Positions 45,190 through 56,459 of a stretch of DNA of 64,000 bases are shown piece after piece. The translations under genes were made by a program, and so were the position numbers. The DNA is taken from contig NC_088784.1 in the NCBI RefSeq assembly GCF_958450345.1, positions 61,861,247-61,925,246 on the forward strand, written 5' to 3'. The stretch's first letter is position 1. Each line of letters begins with the position of its first letter. The notes below the pieces were generated by a model that saw only the letters and a program-made list of their open reading frames with translations, was not told the origin of the DNA and searched no databases. This DNA comes from Calliphora vicina. Its lineage: Eukaryota > Arthropoda > Insecta > Diptera > Calliphoridae.

Positions 45190-45996
45190 CAGGGAAATAT
45201 GCAGTAAAAACTTTAAAATATGCTCTTAAAATTTAAAAATTATGCACTTATAAAAAAAAAAACTTTTACATAATTTTAAACAAAAAAATATACTTTTATT
45301 TAAAAAAATCAATACAACTCATTTCTAAAAAGGTAAACTAACATAAAATATACAAAAATAACAAAAACTAAAACAAGTATAACAAAAAATAAATACAACA
45401 TAAAAACAATAGGAATTTAAGTTATGAAAAGGCCGCGAGAGGTATTTTTTGATGATATTTTATTATTGCAATAAATTACAAAATGCTGACTTAAATTTTC
45501 AAATAAAAATCGTTGTCTATTGGATCTGAAAACATTTTTATACATAGAAAATGTTCTTTCGACATCAATTGATGTTAAAGGAGCAAATTTAAAAGATAAT
45601 ATTTCTTTAACACTTAGAACGGTTAAGTTTGAATTAGAACTAAAATTTGATATTTAGATGGCGCTATTATTAAAATAGTGCTTATTTTATATTAAAAAAA
45701 AGCAAACAAAGGAAGTAAAACAACAGCGAAAAATAAGTAAGACAAAATTTGTTTTTGATAAAGTCAAAATATGCTATTAAACAGTAAAATATGCTCAAAA
45801 TCGCAAAAATATGACATAAATATGCTCTTAAAGCAAATATATGCAAAAATATGAATTTAAGGGTAAAATATGCAAAAATATGCTCTAACAAATCGATGCC
45901 AAAATTCTTAAATAGTTCTGAATCGTGTAAATATATTATCCATGTGCCATTAGACTCACCAGAAAAAACATGCATTTGCATATTTTAGTTTCCCTG
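45190..45996 (-). mobile_element. Inner hAT element, 807 bp, nested in the outer hAT
   Basis: Left end CAGGGAAATATGCAGT, right end GCATATTTTAGTTTCCCTG, target duplication GTTATTAC exact on both sides (45182-45189, 45997-46004). It shares its right ~130 bp (including the phrase ACAAATCGATGCCAAAATTC) with the outer element, so both belong to one family. It retains only the transposase C-terminus. Confidence 0.93.
45417..45610 (-). pseudogene. hAT transposase C-terminal dimerisation domain
   Basis: An open minus-strand frame reads FAPLTSIDVERTFSMYKNVF followed by RSNRQRFLFENLSQHF and VIYCN, then a stop at 45417. This is the standard hAT dimerisation block (S-DVERSFS-YK-L-DRR-L-EN). Nothing of the DDE core is left upstream. 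Confidence 0.88.
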
Positions 45997-47335
45997 GTTA
46001 TTACTATATAGGATTAAATATCGATTTTAGGGAATTTGGCACTACATGAAAATTGTTATATTCAATTCATTTTATTATATTTAGAAATAAATTACTATGT
46101 GTTTACTTAAGTTCTAAAATTTTTTAACTAAATCTTTGTTTTAGATTTCCGAATTTCTTAGACAATCATAATCAATTGATTTGTCTCATCTTTTAAACTG
46201 CTTAATACTTCAAACTTTTTTTAGTAATTAGTGGCATAATATTTTACATTCTCAATCCATGTGTCCCAATGTTTATAGGATCCCTACTGAGGATGTACCC
46301 AATAAGTTTCTCCAAATGTTTAAAAGCTTTATCATTTGAATAATGTTTCAAAAACTCTGTGAATAGCGTGTAATTTTTTGGTAAAAAATTGCAAAGGATT
46401 TTGGAGCATTCATCATGTATCTAGATTAACATCTGAATTCGGCTTCTAAAATTTAAATAGAATTATAAAAGAGCCTTACAATAGTGGAATGATTAGTTCT
46501 ATTTAAGACTGCGGCAATTAAAAAAATCTTTTTGTTCAAATTTTATCACTGGGACTCAAAATACCGTGACATTTCCTATGTTTCTTCCTTTCTCATCCAT
46601 TGTATCGTTTATCGATATCCACGTATATTCTTTATTAACGATTTCTTAATAAATTTTTTTACAAGTTGTGTAAATATATCAACGGGTTTTGAACTCGAGA
46701 TTTTCGATAGATCTTAATATTCTGAACGTCTGTTGAATACTTGTTTAATTTTACATTAGTGGTAAACTATTAATGCCCAAACAGTCTCAATCTCAAGCTG
46801 ACTAAAATTCCTTCTTTTAAATGTATCCAACATAATAGCATACAATTTTGGAATTTTCTTTTAATTTTTTACGTATTTTTACTATTTGTTAAATTTTAAT
46901 ATTTGTGTGTATATTTTTAATTTAATTGAAATATATGAAAACTAAGCTCTCTTAAATCAACGAAAACTCTGTGAATATAAGCGATTATGGGTACTCTATT
47001 TTTTATTTAAGTAACTTAGGCCAATTATCATTGGACCTTAACAAAATAGTAAAATATAGAAATGAAAAATTACAATACAAACAATAAAATTATATAAGGA
47101 AAATAAAATAATGAAAAATAAAAGAAAATATCCAACAAAAATATGCAGTTATGAGTTAAATATGCTATAAAACGCAAAATATGCAGTAAAGGGCAAAATA
47201 TGCAAAAATATGCGCTAACAAATCGATGCCAAAATTCTTAAAATTGTCTGAAACGGATAAATACTAACTCATATGTTTATACGACGCACAGCAAAAAATA
47301 TGATATTGCATATTTTTGGTTGCCCAGCTTATAAC

Positions 47336-47690
47336 TAACAAATGTATAAAAAAAATGCACGACATTTTAAAGTGTAATCAGTTTTCTTTTTAAGCCCGTT
47401 AAAAAATTTAAAGTCGGACAGAGACTGACTGAGTTACAGATCGATAAGTTCACGGACATAACTGAAAACGGTTTTTCAGAATAACTTCTGAATTTGAGGG
47501 TGTTTTTCCAAGTTTTTTTTCCATCGTAGCACCGTGTTATTAAAGATTTTTATTTTTTTTGGTCTTCCGTAAACATTATGAGTACTAACAAAGTTTTTTG
47601 GTCGCATGGACCTGGTTTTCTTGTATTTTAAAATAGACAGAATATTTTAAAATCAAGAATATTTATGATTATAAACAGTTTTCTTTTAAA
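47336..47690. other. Decayed repeat tail
   Basis: Includes GTCGGACAGAGACTGACTGA and ACGGACATAACTGAAAACGG, phrases typical of old fly transposon tails, and a stray copy of the ~48-bp unit near 47550. No gene. Confidence 0.4.
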
Positions 47691-48110
47691 ATGTGCAATA
47701 TGTGGGAGCTATGACGAATTATGGACCAATCGGCATAAAATTAAGTGACATGTCTTCTGTATATATGAAACTTATTTGTGTTAAATTTTATTTGAATACC
47801 AACTTTTTTAAGAAATCTATATTCGTTAAAATGGTTTTTCGGAAGTGGGCCTTGTATGGGAGCTATGACTAATTATGGACCAATCGTCACAAAATTTAGT
47901 AGTGAGAGTTATATTATAAAACTTATTTGTGCTGAATTTGGTTTGGATATCTATATAACTAAGATATTTATGAGGGATTATCTATTTTCAGATAGGACAA
48001 TCGTATGGGGGCTAGGACAAATAATAGACCGATTCTAACCAAATTCAATAGACTTCGTCCTTGGGGCACTATACGCTATATCACTATGGTGGTTTGGGTA
48101 TAAATATTTG
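47691..48110 (+). repeat. ~150-bp tandem repeat, about three copies
   Basis: Units begin near 47696, 47842 and 47995 and share the order TGGGAGCTATGACTAATTAT, GGACCAATCG, ACAAAATTTAG and AAACTTATTTGTGCTGAATT. Copies are diverged. A common fly-type dispersed tandem; no coding capacity. Confidence 0.65.
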
Positions 48111-48114
48111 TAAT

Positions 48115-48300
48115 GGCTGTAGTCTATCAAAGACCAAAAAACTAAAAAAAATTTATAATGGTTACAAAGACCAAAAAAATAAAAATCATTCATAATGGTT
48201 ATTGAACACCAAATAAAATAAAAATCTTTCATAATGGTTATCAAAGACCTAAAAAAATTAAAATTTTTCATAATGGTTATCATAGACTAAAATTTGTTTG
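48115..48300 (-). repeat. ~48-bp repeat array (right, inverted)
   Basis: Four diverged copies of CATAATGGTTATCAAAGACC plus an A-rich spacer, the reverse complement of the unit at 43570-43675. Confidence 0.65.
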
Positions 48301-49070
48301 AGTTATTTATAATTGTTATTACGGGACCTATTTTTTTGCAGTTAGTTTTTCTATAACCAATTGCTTATTCAAAAAAAAAAAAATATTTCGGGTCCCTGGT
48401 TTTGTTTTAAAAAATTTTTGTAAATTTTGTATTCCATTTTAATTCATTTAAAACGTACAAGAAAAAAACTAAATTAAAAAGTTATATAATGCAGTATGAG
48501 GTATTAAGTAATATATATAAAACGCCATAAACCTCCCTATATAATTACTTATTTTATGTAGAGATTTTTATATTTTCTAGATAGATTTTTATAAAGACCT
48601 ATGAAGGGAATAACGGAATAAGTATTGGTCATGTGGATAGTCCTAATGGAGCAACATTTTATGTTTCCTGATATTCACTACAATTTCCTACTCTTCAGTT
48701 ACATATGGGCAATTCCACGAGAATCGCTACCACGACTGAAAAAACAAAAACCCTTGAAATGAAATGAAAATGAAACTTTTTTTCAAGATGATTTGAATAG
48801 AAGAAAATAATAAAAAGTTATTATGTGAAAGTATTTATGTAGATCATATTACGACATTTTAAAGACAAAAATAATATTTTAAACTGATTATATTTAATTT
48901 TTTTAATGTTTTAGGTATGTTTCAGGCTAAAATTGCGGCGAAAACTAGGCTCCCAATTAGCTTGTAGTATGAAATGAATTTGACTCTGATTATTTTTTTG
49001 CTTTTGTCAAATTGTTTATTGAAACCGAATGTATATTTTCTATTCACTTTTTTAGTTTTATATGTACATA
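48301..49070. other. Unassigned AT-rich DNA
   Basis: No ORF, no recognised repeat apart from homopolymers. Confidence 0.4.
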
Positions 49071-49651
49071 CTAGCTGATCCGGCAAACGTTTTTCTGCCA
49101 TACAAATTATTTCTAGTGAATATTTTGGTTGTTAAATAAAAAATAGCGAATGTATTCTAAGTGAAGTTGGCATTATAGGTATTTTTTGGAGAAATACAAA
49201 CAAAATTTTTTGGCGAAAAATATTTTAAAAAATGGGTGGATAGGGACATCCTAATGTCCTAGCGGTATGATATATTATATTCTCGTACCTACCAAAAATA
49301 TATACAAAATTTCATAAAAATTGTTAAATATTGATATTTGGATATTGCTCATACAAAGTACTAAAATCTCGGCTAAAAAACGGGTGGGTGAGGGTCTGTT
49401 GATGAAAATTTGGGGTTATAGGAATTTTATAATGCCAAATAAATAAAATGCAAAAAAAAAAGCGTTCAGCCAAAAAATGGTAAAAATAAATTCTGGATAG
49501 GGTCACCCTAATGACCTAGCGGTATGAAATATACTTTACGACCTATTATCATACCTACCAAACATACACACAAAATTTCATAAAAATCGGTTGAGCCGTT
49601 TCGGAGGAGTTCAAACACTATCATTGTGACACGAGATTTTTATATATTAGA
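49071..49651 (-). mobile_element. Non-autonomous Helitron, 581 bp, minus strand
   Basis: Read on the minus strand it starts TCTAATATATAAAAATCTCG and ends GTTTGCCGGATCAGCTAG, with A before and T after: the TC...CTAG termini and A|T target of Helitrons. A GC-rich stretch near the 3' end precedes CTAG. Internal phrases (GAGCCGTTTCGGAGGAG, CCTAATGACCTAGCGGTATG) recur in duplicated form. No Rep/helicase. Confidence 0.8.
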
Positions 49652-50220
49652 TATTTACAGAATATATATTGTTTTATAATAAGAGAAAAATCTGTCACGT
49701 ACGGTATGTCACGTACGATATTAAATTTTATTTATTATAAAATCATCCAAAGATTGTTTTTATTTAAATATGACGGATTGTAAAGAAAAAATATTTCGTT
49801 TAGTGTAAGAAATTAAAAGAAAACATAACGCCTCTAACGATTCGAATATTTTCGCATATTTCTACATGTACCTCAAAATTAGTTCCCTTTTATCTCACGT
49901 ACGATATACCTTTATTTCGCTCAATATTTGGACAAGAATATTTCGAAAGAACTTTTTATTATTTTAAAATATATTACCCTCTGAATGGAACATAAAGACC
50001 AAATTATTTTTAAAATACTCTTATGTTTGCAAAATCTATTACACTTTATAAGCGAACAAATGTCACTCACGTACGATGATACATATATAACTTTTAAGTT
50101 CCCAGTAATGACACATAAAATCTATTAGTAGTACCACATGTTAAGGGTGACTATTTGAACTGATTACGTGGTTTTAGTAACTTGCACTAATCTAAACATC
50201 ATGTAGATAAGGTATTAATT
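49652..50220. other. AT-rich DNA with a recurring CACGTACG word
   Basis: TCACGTACGGTATGTCACGT (49696-49715) and further TCACGTACGAT words at about 49897 and 50063 recur. No gene is seen; possibly part of an old transposon. Confidence 0.35.
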
Positions 50221-51654
50221 AGGGTATTCGAATTATTCGATTTTTCTCTTGTTCGAATAAAACGAATAATTCGAATAAGATAATCGGATAATTCGATCAC
50301 ACGTTTAAAATTAATCAAATTATTCGAACAATTCAAATTTTTTTAAAAAAGTAAAGAATGAAGTTTTGAAGTCGGTTTTTTTATATTTTATTGTTAAAGA
50401 AAAACAAAAAATAACGTTAAAGTTAACAATTCAAGTATTGATCATGTTAAAAAACATTCAAAAACAAAGTCCATCATTAAATTTTCAACAGAAATATTCT
50501 GATCAGATTTACTCCCGAACAATCTACAAAACAATTGACTAGCAAACACCTTAGATTCCGTTTTGGATCTATGCTTTAAAAAATATGAGCTAGTTATACA
50601 TGATCCTGAATTCAAATACAATTTAAACGTATTAAGAACATATTTATGTCGTTCATTAATTCGGGTTTTAAATTGAGTAACTAATTCTTTAGTAAATTAA
50701 TTATTCACTTTTTCTAAACTATTTATAACAAATTGTATTATATATCAAGCTGAATTTTTGCCGAATTTTTGCTTAATAAAGTGGTCTTGGGGAATTACAC
50801 AATAAAGGGAATCTGTCCAAAGTTTGATATCATTGTCAGTGAACGTGGCTAATTTGAAGTCAGGCAGTGCATGATTGACGCATTTACAAATACGCAAAAA
50901 GTTTATTACCATTTTAGACAAAGATGTTCAACGATGATCAAAATCATGTATGAGACGAACTCCATGCTTTTCTTGCAACAAAACGTTAGTTAGCAATATT
51001 TGTATTTATCATTCGATTTATTAAATAATTTGCAACACTTACGTACGCGGTTAATAACATCACGTAAATATATTTTAAGATCATGGCCTTCATCTATTTC
51101 AATGTAATCATTCATGTAATAAATGTCATCCTCAATATCACTTTCGACGACCATTTCAAAATCACATTCAACTCCACTTTAATCTAAGTTAAAATTTTGA
51201 TTATTAATTGTGATTCTTCTAATACTTCGCCAGCTAAATAATAAATATTTTATTCCGTACCTTTTATTTTCATTGGTTCAAGTTAAAAATTTTGAAAGAT
51301 TTGTTTTTAGAATTGTAACTTCTGCTGTAATATTTATATATTTATAGAAGGAGCTATCGGAACACTCATCTACAGTTATCGAAAGTCCCTTTGTTTTTAG
51401 TTATTTGTCGAATTTCATAAACAATAAAATGTTTGTGAGTCATTATTACTTATTTAAATTTGAAATTATGAAAAATTTTAAGCAATTTAATAAATTTAAA
51501 TATATAAGAACATTTATTCGTTTTATTCGATTATTCTACATAAAATTGTTCGAATTATTCGTTATTCGAAAATGGCCATTTTTAAGTTGTTCGAATAATT
51601 ATTCGTAAGAAATTATTCGATTAATCGAACGATCATTAGTCGAATGAATACCCT
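50221..51654 (-). mobile_element. hAT element with ATTCGAA-rich ends, copy 1
   Basis: Ends AGGGTATTCGAATTATTCG and CGAATGAATACCCT are short inverted repeats (AGGGTATTC). Both subterminal regions are crowded with ATTCGAATAA words. The minus strand carries a broken hAT transposase. A second copy, inverted relative to this one, begins at 63022. No clear 8-bp duplication was found. Confidence 0.65.
50600..51215 (-). pseudogene. hAT transposase remnant
   Basis: Minus-strand frames, joined across several breaks, give IYLRDVINRVRKCCKLFNKS, then HGVRLIHDFDHRWTSLSKMV and a patch PDFKLATFTDNDIKLW. The middle patch matches the hAT block around the second catalytic Asp (usually D-RWNS). Stops and frameshifts show it is dead. 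No BED finger was found at the N-terminus. Confidence 0.6.
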
Positions 51655-52313
51655 ATGAATACTCAAAGAAAATATTTCATAACTTCAACACATTTGTGTA
51701 CTGAAAAATTCATACATACATACATATATTTTAAAGGAAATTGATGTTTGATGTATTACTCTTATATTTTCCAATTTTTGACCATATGATAATTATATGT
51801 CAGACTTCCATTCCCCAAGAAAAATTTAACAATTGAAAGTTTATAAGATGTTTAAAATTTCGATATTTGATGAAACACACTTGTGAATGAAATTAAAAAT
51901 GGTATCTATTGTTCTTTTAATGAAGACACAATCAAATATTGAGTCCTCATGTAAAAAATAGCCTCTATTGGAGTGCTTTCTGATTGCAAGCTGTTCACCG
52001 AAAACACCTACATACATTTGAGACAAATAGTTTGGAGAGGAAATATTAATTTCCGTACTTCTTTTTTAATATTTAACATTCCTGTATCAGTATCATACTT
52101 AATTTGTTTTGAAAGCAATAACTCTCTCGATTTTGATTTTAATAATCAACTTCTTATTTTCTTCCTGTCACCTTAAAGATCTATACTTTCCCTTGAAGAT
52201 TATAATCTTTTCCATAATTTAAAATGAAAATATCGTATTAATGAACTTCAGCGGATTATAAGATTATATTTTCACGGGAAAATATAGATAGAGAAGATAT
52301 TATTGAATCTCCA
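51655..52313. other. Unassigned AT-rich DNA
   Basis: No supported gene. The rightmost ~60 bp may belong to the Helitron helicase fragment that follows. Confidence 0.35.
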
Positions 52314-52751
52314 AATGAAATGATGGTTCAAGACTCAATTGTAAAGAGCATGTTTTGTGAAAAATTTAATTCTTCTACAGTAGAAAAGTATTCAAAATAT
52401 GCCATTCTTTATCCTAGAAATGATGGCATTTGTCAAATCATCGGGGAGGTGTTAAACCTTTTAGAGGGCGAGCAGGTGACCAAACTTTCGACAAACCTCA
52501 TATGTGCAAATATCCTGACAGGCACTGAAGAAGGAAGACCCGCATTTATCGTTTTGTTCCCCATAAGGCTGGCATTTTCCATAACAATAAATAAAGCACA
52601 AGGTCAGACGTTGGAAAAGGTGGGGAGCTATCTGTTTAAATCAGTTTTTAGAAATGGCCAAGTGTATGTTGCATTTTTTAGAGGAAGATCCCTACATGAT
52701 GTTAGTGCGAAAGTGATTCATGAAGATGGGAAGCAGGGTATGCTTCGTTAG
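52314..52751 (+). pseudogene. Helitron Pif1-type helicase C-terminal fragment
   Basis: Reads EKYSKYAILYPRNDGICQII, then LSTNLICANILTGTEEGRPA and the Pif1 motif block IRLAFSITINKAQGQTLEKV, then VYVAFFRGRSLHDV. These are the last helicase motifs of Rep-helicase proteins (ITINKAQGQT, YVALSR). The expected Arg in P-FPIRLAFS is altered (FIVLFPIRL), the N-terminal Rep and most helicase motifs are missing, and no start fits. A stranded piece of an autonomous Helitron. Confidence 0.85.
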
Positions 52752-53315
52752 GGTAGTTCCACAGTATTCTCATAGAATATTGTCTATAAAGAAATTTTTT
52801 GGTTCATTATTCATATTTGGTTTAAATCGAAGTAACTAAAGAAAATGTAAGTCAATCTTAATTATTTCTTTATTATTGCCGTTAAAAAAATTAAATTTGT
52901 TTGGTTATACCTGCGAATAGGTTAATTTTGATTTTGTTCCTACATTTCTTGTTCTAGTGGCCTGAAAAATGTTAATGGCCTGGCGATTTTTTTAATAACT
53001 TTAAAATTTTTTAACCAATTTTTGTGTTTTATATCTTATTATAACGAAAATTACGTACACATTTCGATTCTTTTAAATTAAATTGCAAAAGTAATTATTT
53101 AATGGCAAAATGTTTAGAAAAACTGAAAAAATGCATTTTTTCCCCTTGTAAATGACCCTTAAAACTAAATCGCTAAATCGGCACAGGTTGCGCTTCTTAG
53201 AACAAGTTAAACAATTTTTTGGTGGTGTTTTAGCTCAATACGAAAGTTTTCAGCGGGAATGCGTCAAAAAATAAACGATATCGAAAAATAAGTTCGTGCA
53301 AAAAAAACGCGATCA
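52752..53315. other. Unassigned AT-rich DNA
   Basis: No ORF or recognisable repeat. Confidence 0.4.
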
Positions 53316-53319
53316 CTAG

Positions 53320-54085
53320 AGTTGTCAAATATTCGACATATTCTAAAACCCGGTTTTCGAATAATTTGAAAAAGCGTAATTTTTAAAAACCGGTTTTCGG
53401 TTTTTTTCTATCAAAAACCGGTTCGAATAACCGGTTTTTAGCCTTTTTTGTCAATTTAAGAATTGAGGTATATTAAATTATTTTTTTATTAAAACAAATT
53501 AAAAAGTTGTTCAGTCAAATTACACAGAATTTTAAATCAAAAGAAAGGATGCAATTTAATTTAATGTTAATAGATACTTTTATATAATACTAATAGTTAA
53601 TTATATTTTGTTCTTTAAATTATTTTTTATTAAAGAAGAGACATTAACTGTGGATTAACTGTTAAAATTGCATTGTTTAAAATATTTAATTCGATATTTC
53701 TGAAATTTTGTCCAAAAAAATAAAAAAAAAATTAAAATTTGTTCGTTCTGTCAATATTAGTTCTTTTGTGTAGATTTTGAACTTGTTTTATTGCTAAACT
53801 GAGCTGAGCTTCTAAATTTTGCGAGTCACTTTCAATATATTCTAAGTCAGAGCTTGATGAACTTTCATTTAGTTCTGAACAAAAAGACATATTTCAAAGT
53901 GTTACTGCATACGGTATAACAAGGCGAATTTATTACAGGTGACGTTAAAAAGCCATCTGATTATTTTTTGCTCGATATGTTTTCTGACTTCTATCTGTTA
54001 AATTTTGCTTACATTTGTCGAGACAAAAAAACCGGTTTGTCGAATAACTCGAAAACCGTCCTTTTGTAAAAACCTGTTTTAAAAA
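53320..54085 (-). mobile_element. Degenerate DNA transposon with AACCGG subterminal repeats
   Basis: Left end has several AAAACCGGTTTTCGAATAA-like words (53350-53440), right end the same family (GACAAAAAAACCGGTTTGTC, 54022-54041). A short minus-strand ORF (from about 53890) reads MSFCSELNESSSS and ends near 53738. The arrangement resembles a small hAT-like element with its middle lost; no catalytic motif was seen. Confidence 0.4.
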
Positions 54086-54087
54086 AC

Positions 54088-54185
54088 CGGAAAATTGGTG
54101 TCATCAGTTTTTGGCCAGCAGCAAATGCAGACATGGTGATACCGCTTAACTTTATATGGCAATAACATAGCTAAGATACCGTTCA
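54088..54185. repeat. Dispersed repeat shared with 17077-17165
   Basis: GGTGTCATCAGTTTTTGGCC followed by CAGCAAATGCAGACATGGTG; same orientation and order as the copy beside the Tc1 element. Confidence 0.7.
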
Positions 54186-54400
54186 TTGAACGAACAAGAT
54201 ACGTGAATAGTAAATTACTGGTAAAGGATTTACAAATAAAAACATATTGTAAAATTAATGGTACACAGAAAAAATAAATCCATAATTGGAATAAATTTTG
54301 TAATAAATATTATTAATCGAACATCAGTTTTTCTTCCCAAACTTTCTTCATTCAGAATAAGAACTTGTTCATCTATCTATATATATAAATCTATCTATCT

Positions 54401-55123
54401 TCTATATATATAAAAATGGATGTTTGTATGTGTGTATGTATGTATGTATGTATGTTCCGAATGAACTCAAAAACGGCTGGACCGATTTTGATGAAATTTT
54501 CAGGGAATCTTCAGAATAGTCTAGCGGGTAACACTGTAAGGTCAGATTTTTGATTTTCGGTCTGTGGGCGGAGGGGCGTGGCATTATCAAATTTTTACAT
54601 TATACCGCTAATGCCATCTATATATATAAAAAACGGCTCCACCGATTTTGATGAAATTTTCAGGGAATCTTCAGAATATCCCAGCGGTTAACACTGTATA
54701 GTCAGATTTTTGATATTCGGTCTGTGGGCGGAGGGGTGTGTAAAAATCTAATTTTTACATTATACCGCTAATGCCCTATATTTCATAAAAATGGATGTGT
54801 GTATATATGTTCCGTATGGACTCAAAAATGGCTGGACCTATTTTGATGATATTTTCACGGTGTCTTCAGAAAAGCCTATTAGGTAACAGTGTAAAGTCAG
54901 ATTTTAATTTTCTGTCTGTAATAAACAATTTGGTTTGCTTATAGGGTCATGAATAAGATATTTCCATACTGAATTTTTGAATTCATTAGAACCAGCCGAA
55001 ATGCGACTACATGTATTAACATTGAAGGTTGATTCACCGACACTGTATATTAAAATCGAGATCGATATGCAATATAAAACAGATGGTTTCTAAAGGCCAG
55101 CAACGCGGACCGGGTTCAGCTAG
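54401..55123 (+). mobile_element. Non-autonomous Helitron, ~720 bp, plus strand
   Basis: Starts TCTATATATATAAAAATGGA and ends CGGACCGGGTTCAGCTAG followed by T. The 5' part is the familiar fly/insect Helitron head (AAAACGGCTGGACCGATTTT). Inside, a ~170-190 bp unit (phrases CAGGGAATCTTCAGAATA and GTCTGTGGGCGGAGGGG) occurs about three times in tandem. The start could be ~30 bp earlier, because TCTAT words are reiterated there. Confidence 0.75.
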
Positions 55124-55627
55124 TAAATATTATAAAATTGTACATGACGGAAATTTTTGCTTTTTTTACATAAATTGTAAAATATATTTTTTAAAAATTG
55201 CGTTATAATTCTATTATCTAATGAATTAGTTAAAACAATTTTGCATTATTGCCATATATTGGCCAATATTTTAAGATGAATTAACAATATCTGAAACTTA
55301 AAAAAATGTTATTAATCATAATAAAACATCCATAAACATTAAAGCAGTCATTCTCCTTACAAAATTTAGTTAATTTCGCGCATATTTTCTCATTTTGTAG
55401 CTGAAAATCATAAAAAAATAAAAAAATTTCAAAAGAAAATTTCAAACATTTTTGAACAACATAAAAATACTCTGGTTTAATTAAAAACATGTTTATATAT
55501 ATTTTGCATAACTACCACAAGCAATTATGATTATTTATTATGTTTTTTATACTAATTATACATAAGGAATCACAATTTTCAAATATTACAGACTAAATTA
55601 CAAGCTAAGTTTTATCTGAAGGTGTAA
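55124..55627. other. Spacer and 3' UTR of the 147-aa gene
   Basis: AT-rich. A minus-strand AATAAA at 55534-55539 lies about 90 bp past the neighbouring stop codon and is a plausible poly-A signal. Confidence 0.45.
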
Positions 55628-56208
55628 TTAGTTACAACCAGTCATTTCCATCAGCCAGCCCTTAACGGATTCCACAATTTCAAACTCATTGTTGAAACAG
55701 CAGCGGCAAATATGTGCAGTTAAAGAAAGACGTCCTTCCATATTTATATGCTCGCACATATAGAACATCGAATGTACGGATTCTTTGCCCATTATAAAAT
55801 ACATGTTTTCAAACCGATGACCATTTGCCTTAAATAAATCTTCATTGCCCGAAGTAATATTCCACTCACAATAACGTACCTTTGCGGTGGATGGTATAGT
55901 CGATTTCTCTTGAGTCATTATGCGATCAAACTAAAAAGAGAAAGAAAGTTATTTGTAAGTATAAATTTAGAATAAATATTAATCTGTTTCTATAAAACTT
56001 ACCCAATCATTAACTAGAGGTATGGAGTCACATGGTGAACGCTTCCTGCGTGACACTGTAATTTGAGGACAGGATTGAGGATGCCTGTAAATAAATTGAT
56101 ATTATTAAATACATAGTTTATAAATGATTAATTAAAATTAAATACTTACATTGATATGGAATATGTAAGTTTTAGAACAACATATTCAACTTTAGTTTTA
56201 GGTGCCAT
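55628..56208 (-). CDS. Unknown 147-aa protein, three exons
   Basis: Exons in gene order: 56208-56150, 56084-56003 and 55930-55628 (TAA). Introns of 65 and 72 bp have clean GTAAGT donors and YAG acceptors, and all phases match. The start is MAPKTKVEYVVLKLTYSI at 56208. A basic patch SRRKRSP is in exon 2. Exon 3 is Cys-rich (CEH, CRCCFN) with FYMCEHINMEGRLSLTAHIC and ends GWLMEMTGCN. No signal peptide or membrane segment is evident. I do not recognise the family. It is the only host-type gene in 44-64 kb; intact splicing argues it is real. Confidence 0.75.
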
Positions 56209-56459
56209 TTTCAGATTTAAATTTTATAAAATATTTATTTAAATTGCCAACTGAAGTTCTTGATGCTTACTGTGCCAAGATCGTTTAGGTTGTGTATAAG
56301 AAATTCGTAAATCTTTAGTCTTTTATACTTTAAAATCTTTAAGCTAAACATATTATCAGATGTCTTGTTTCTAACTTGGGTTCTAGCTCATAAATGACTT
56401 AAGCGTTTTATGATATAATGGGACATTTTTAAAATTTGTGTGCGCTTTTAGGTAACAGA
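56209..56459. other. Upstream region of the 147-aa gene
   Basis: About 250 bp between the start codon and the foldback-like element; any promoter for the minus-strand gene must lie here or inside that element. Confidence 0.4.

Larger units (their letters stand above)
45001..47327. mobile_element. Outer hAT element, 2.3 kb
   Basis: Left end CAGGGCAACCAAAAATATGC; right end GCATATTTTTGGTTGCCCAG is its reverse complement except for one base. CTTATAAC flanks exactly on both sides (44993-45000, 47328-47335). Subterminal regions are packed with AATATGC words, as is usual for transposase-binding sites in hATs. The centre is non-coding or decayed; minus-strand patches around 46050-46450 hint at transposase but are not secure. 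It is interrupted by an inner hAT. Confidence 0.92.

Noticed and set aside
49324..49506. Possible CRISPR-like or short regularly spaced repeats among the duplicated phrases
   Set aside because: The duplicated phrases are Helitron internal repeats in a eukaryotic genome, irregularly spaced and without cas genes.
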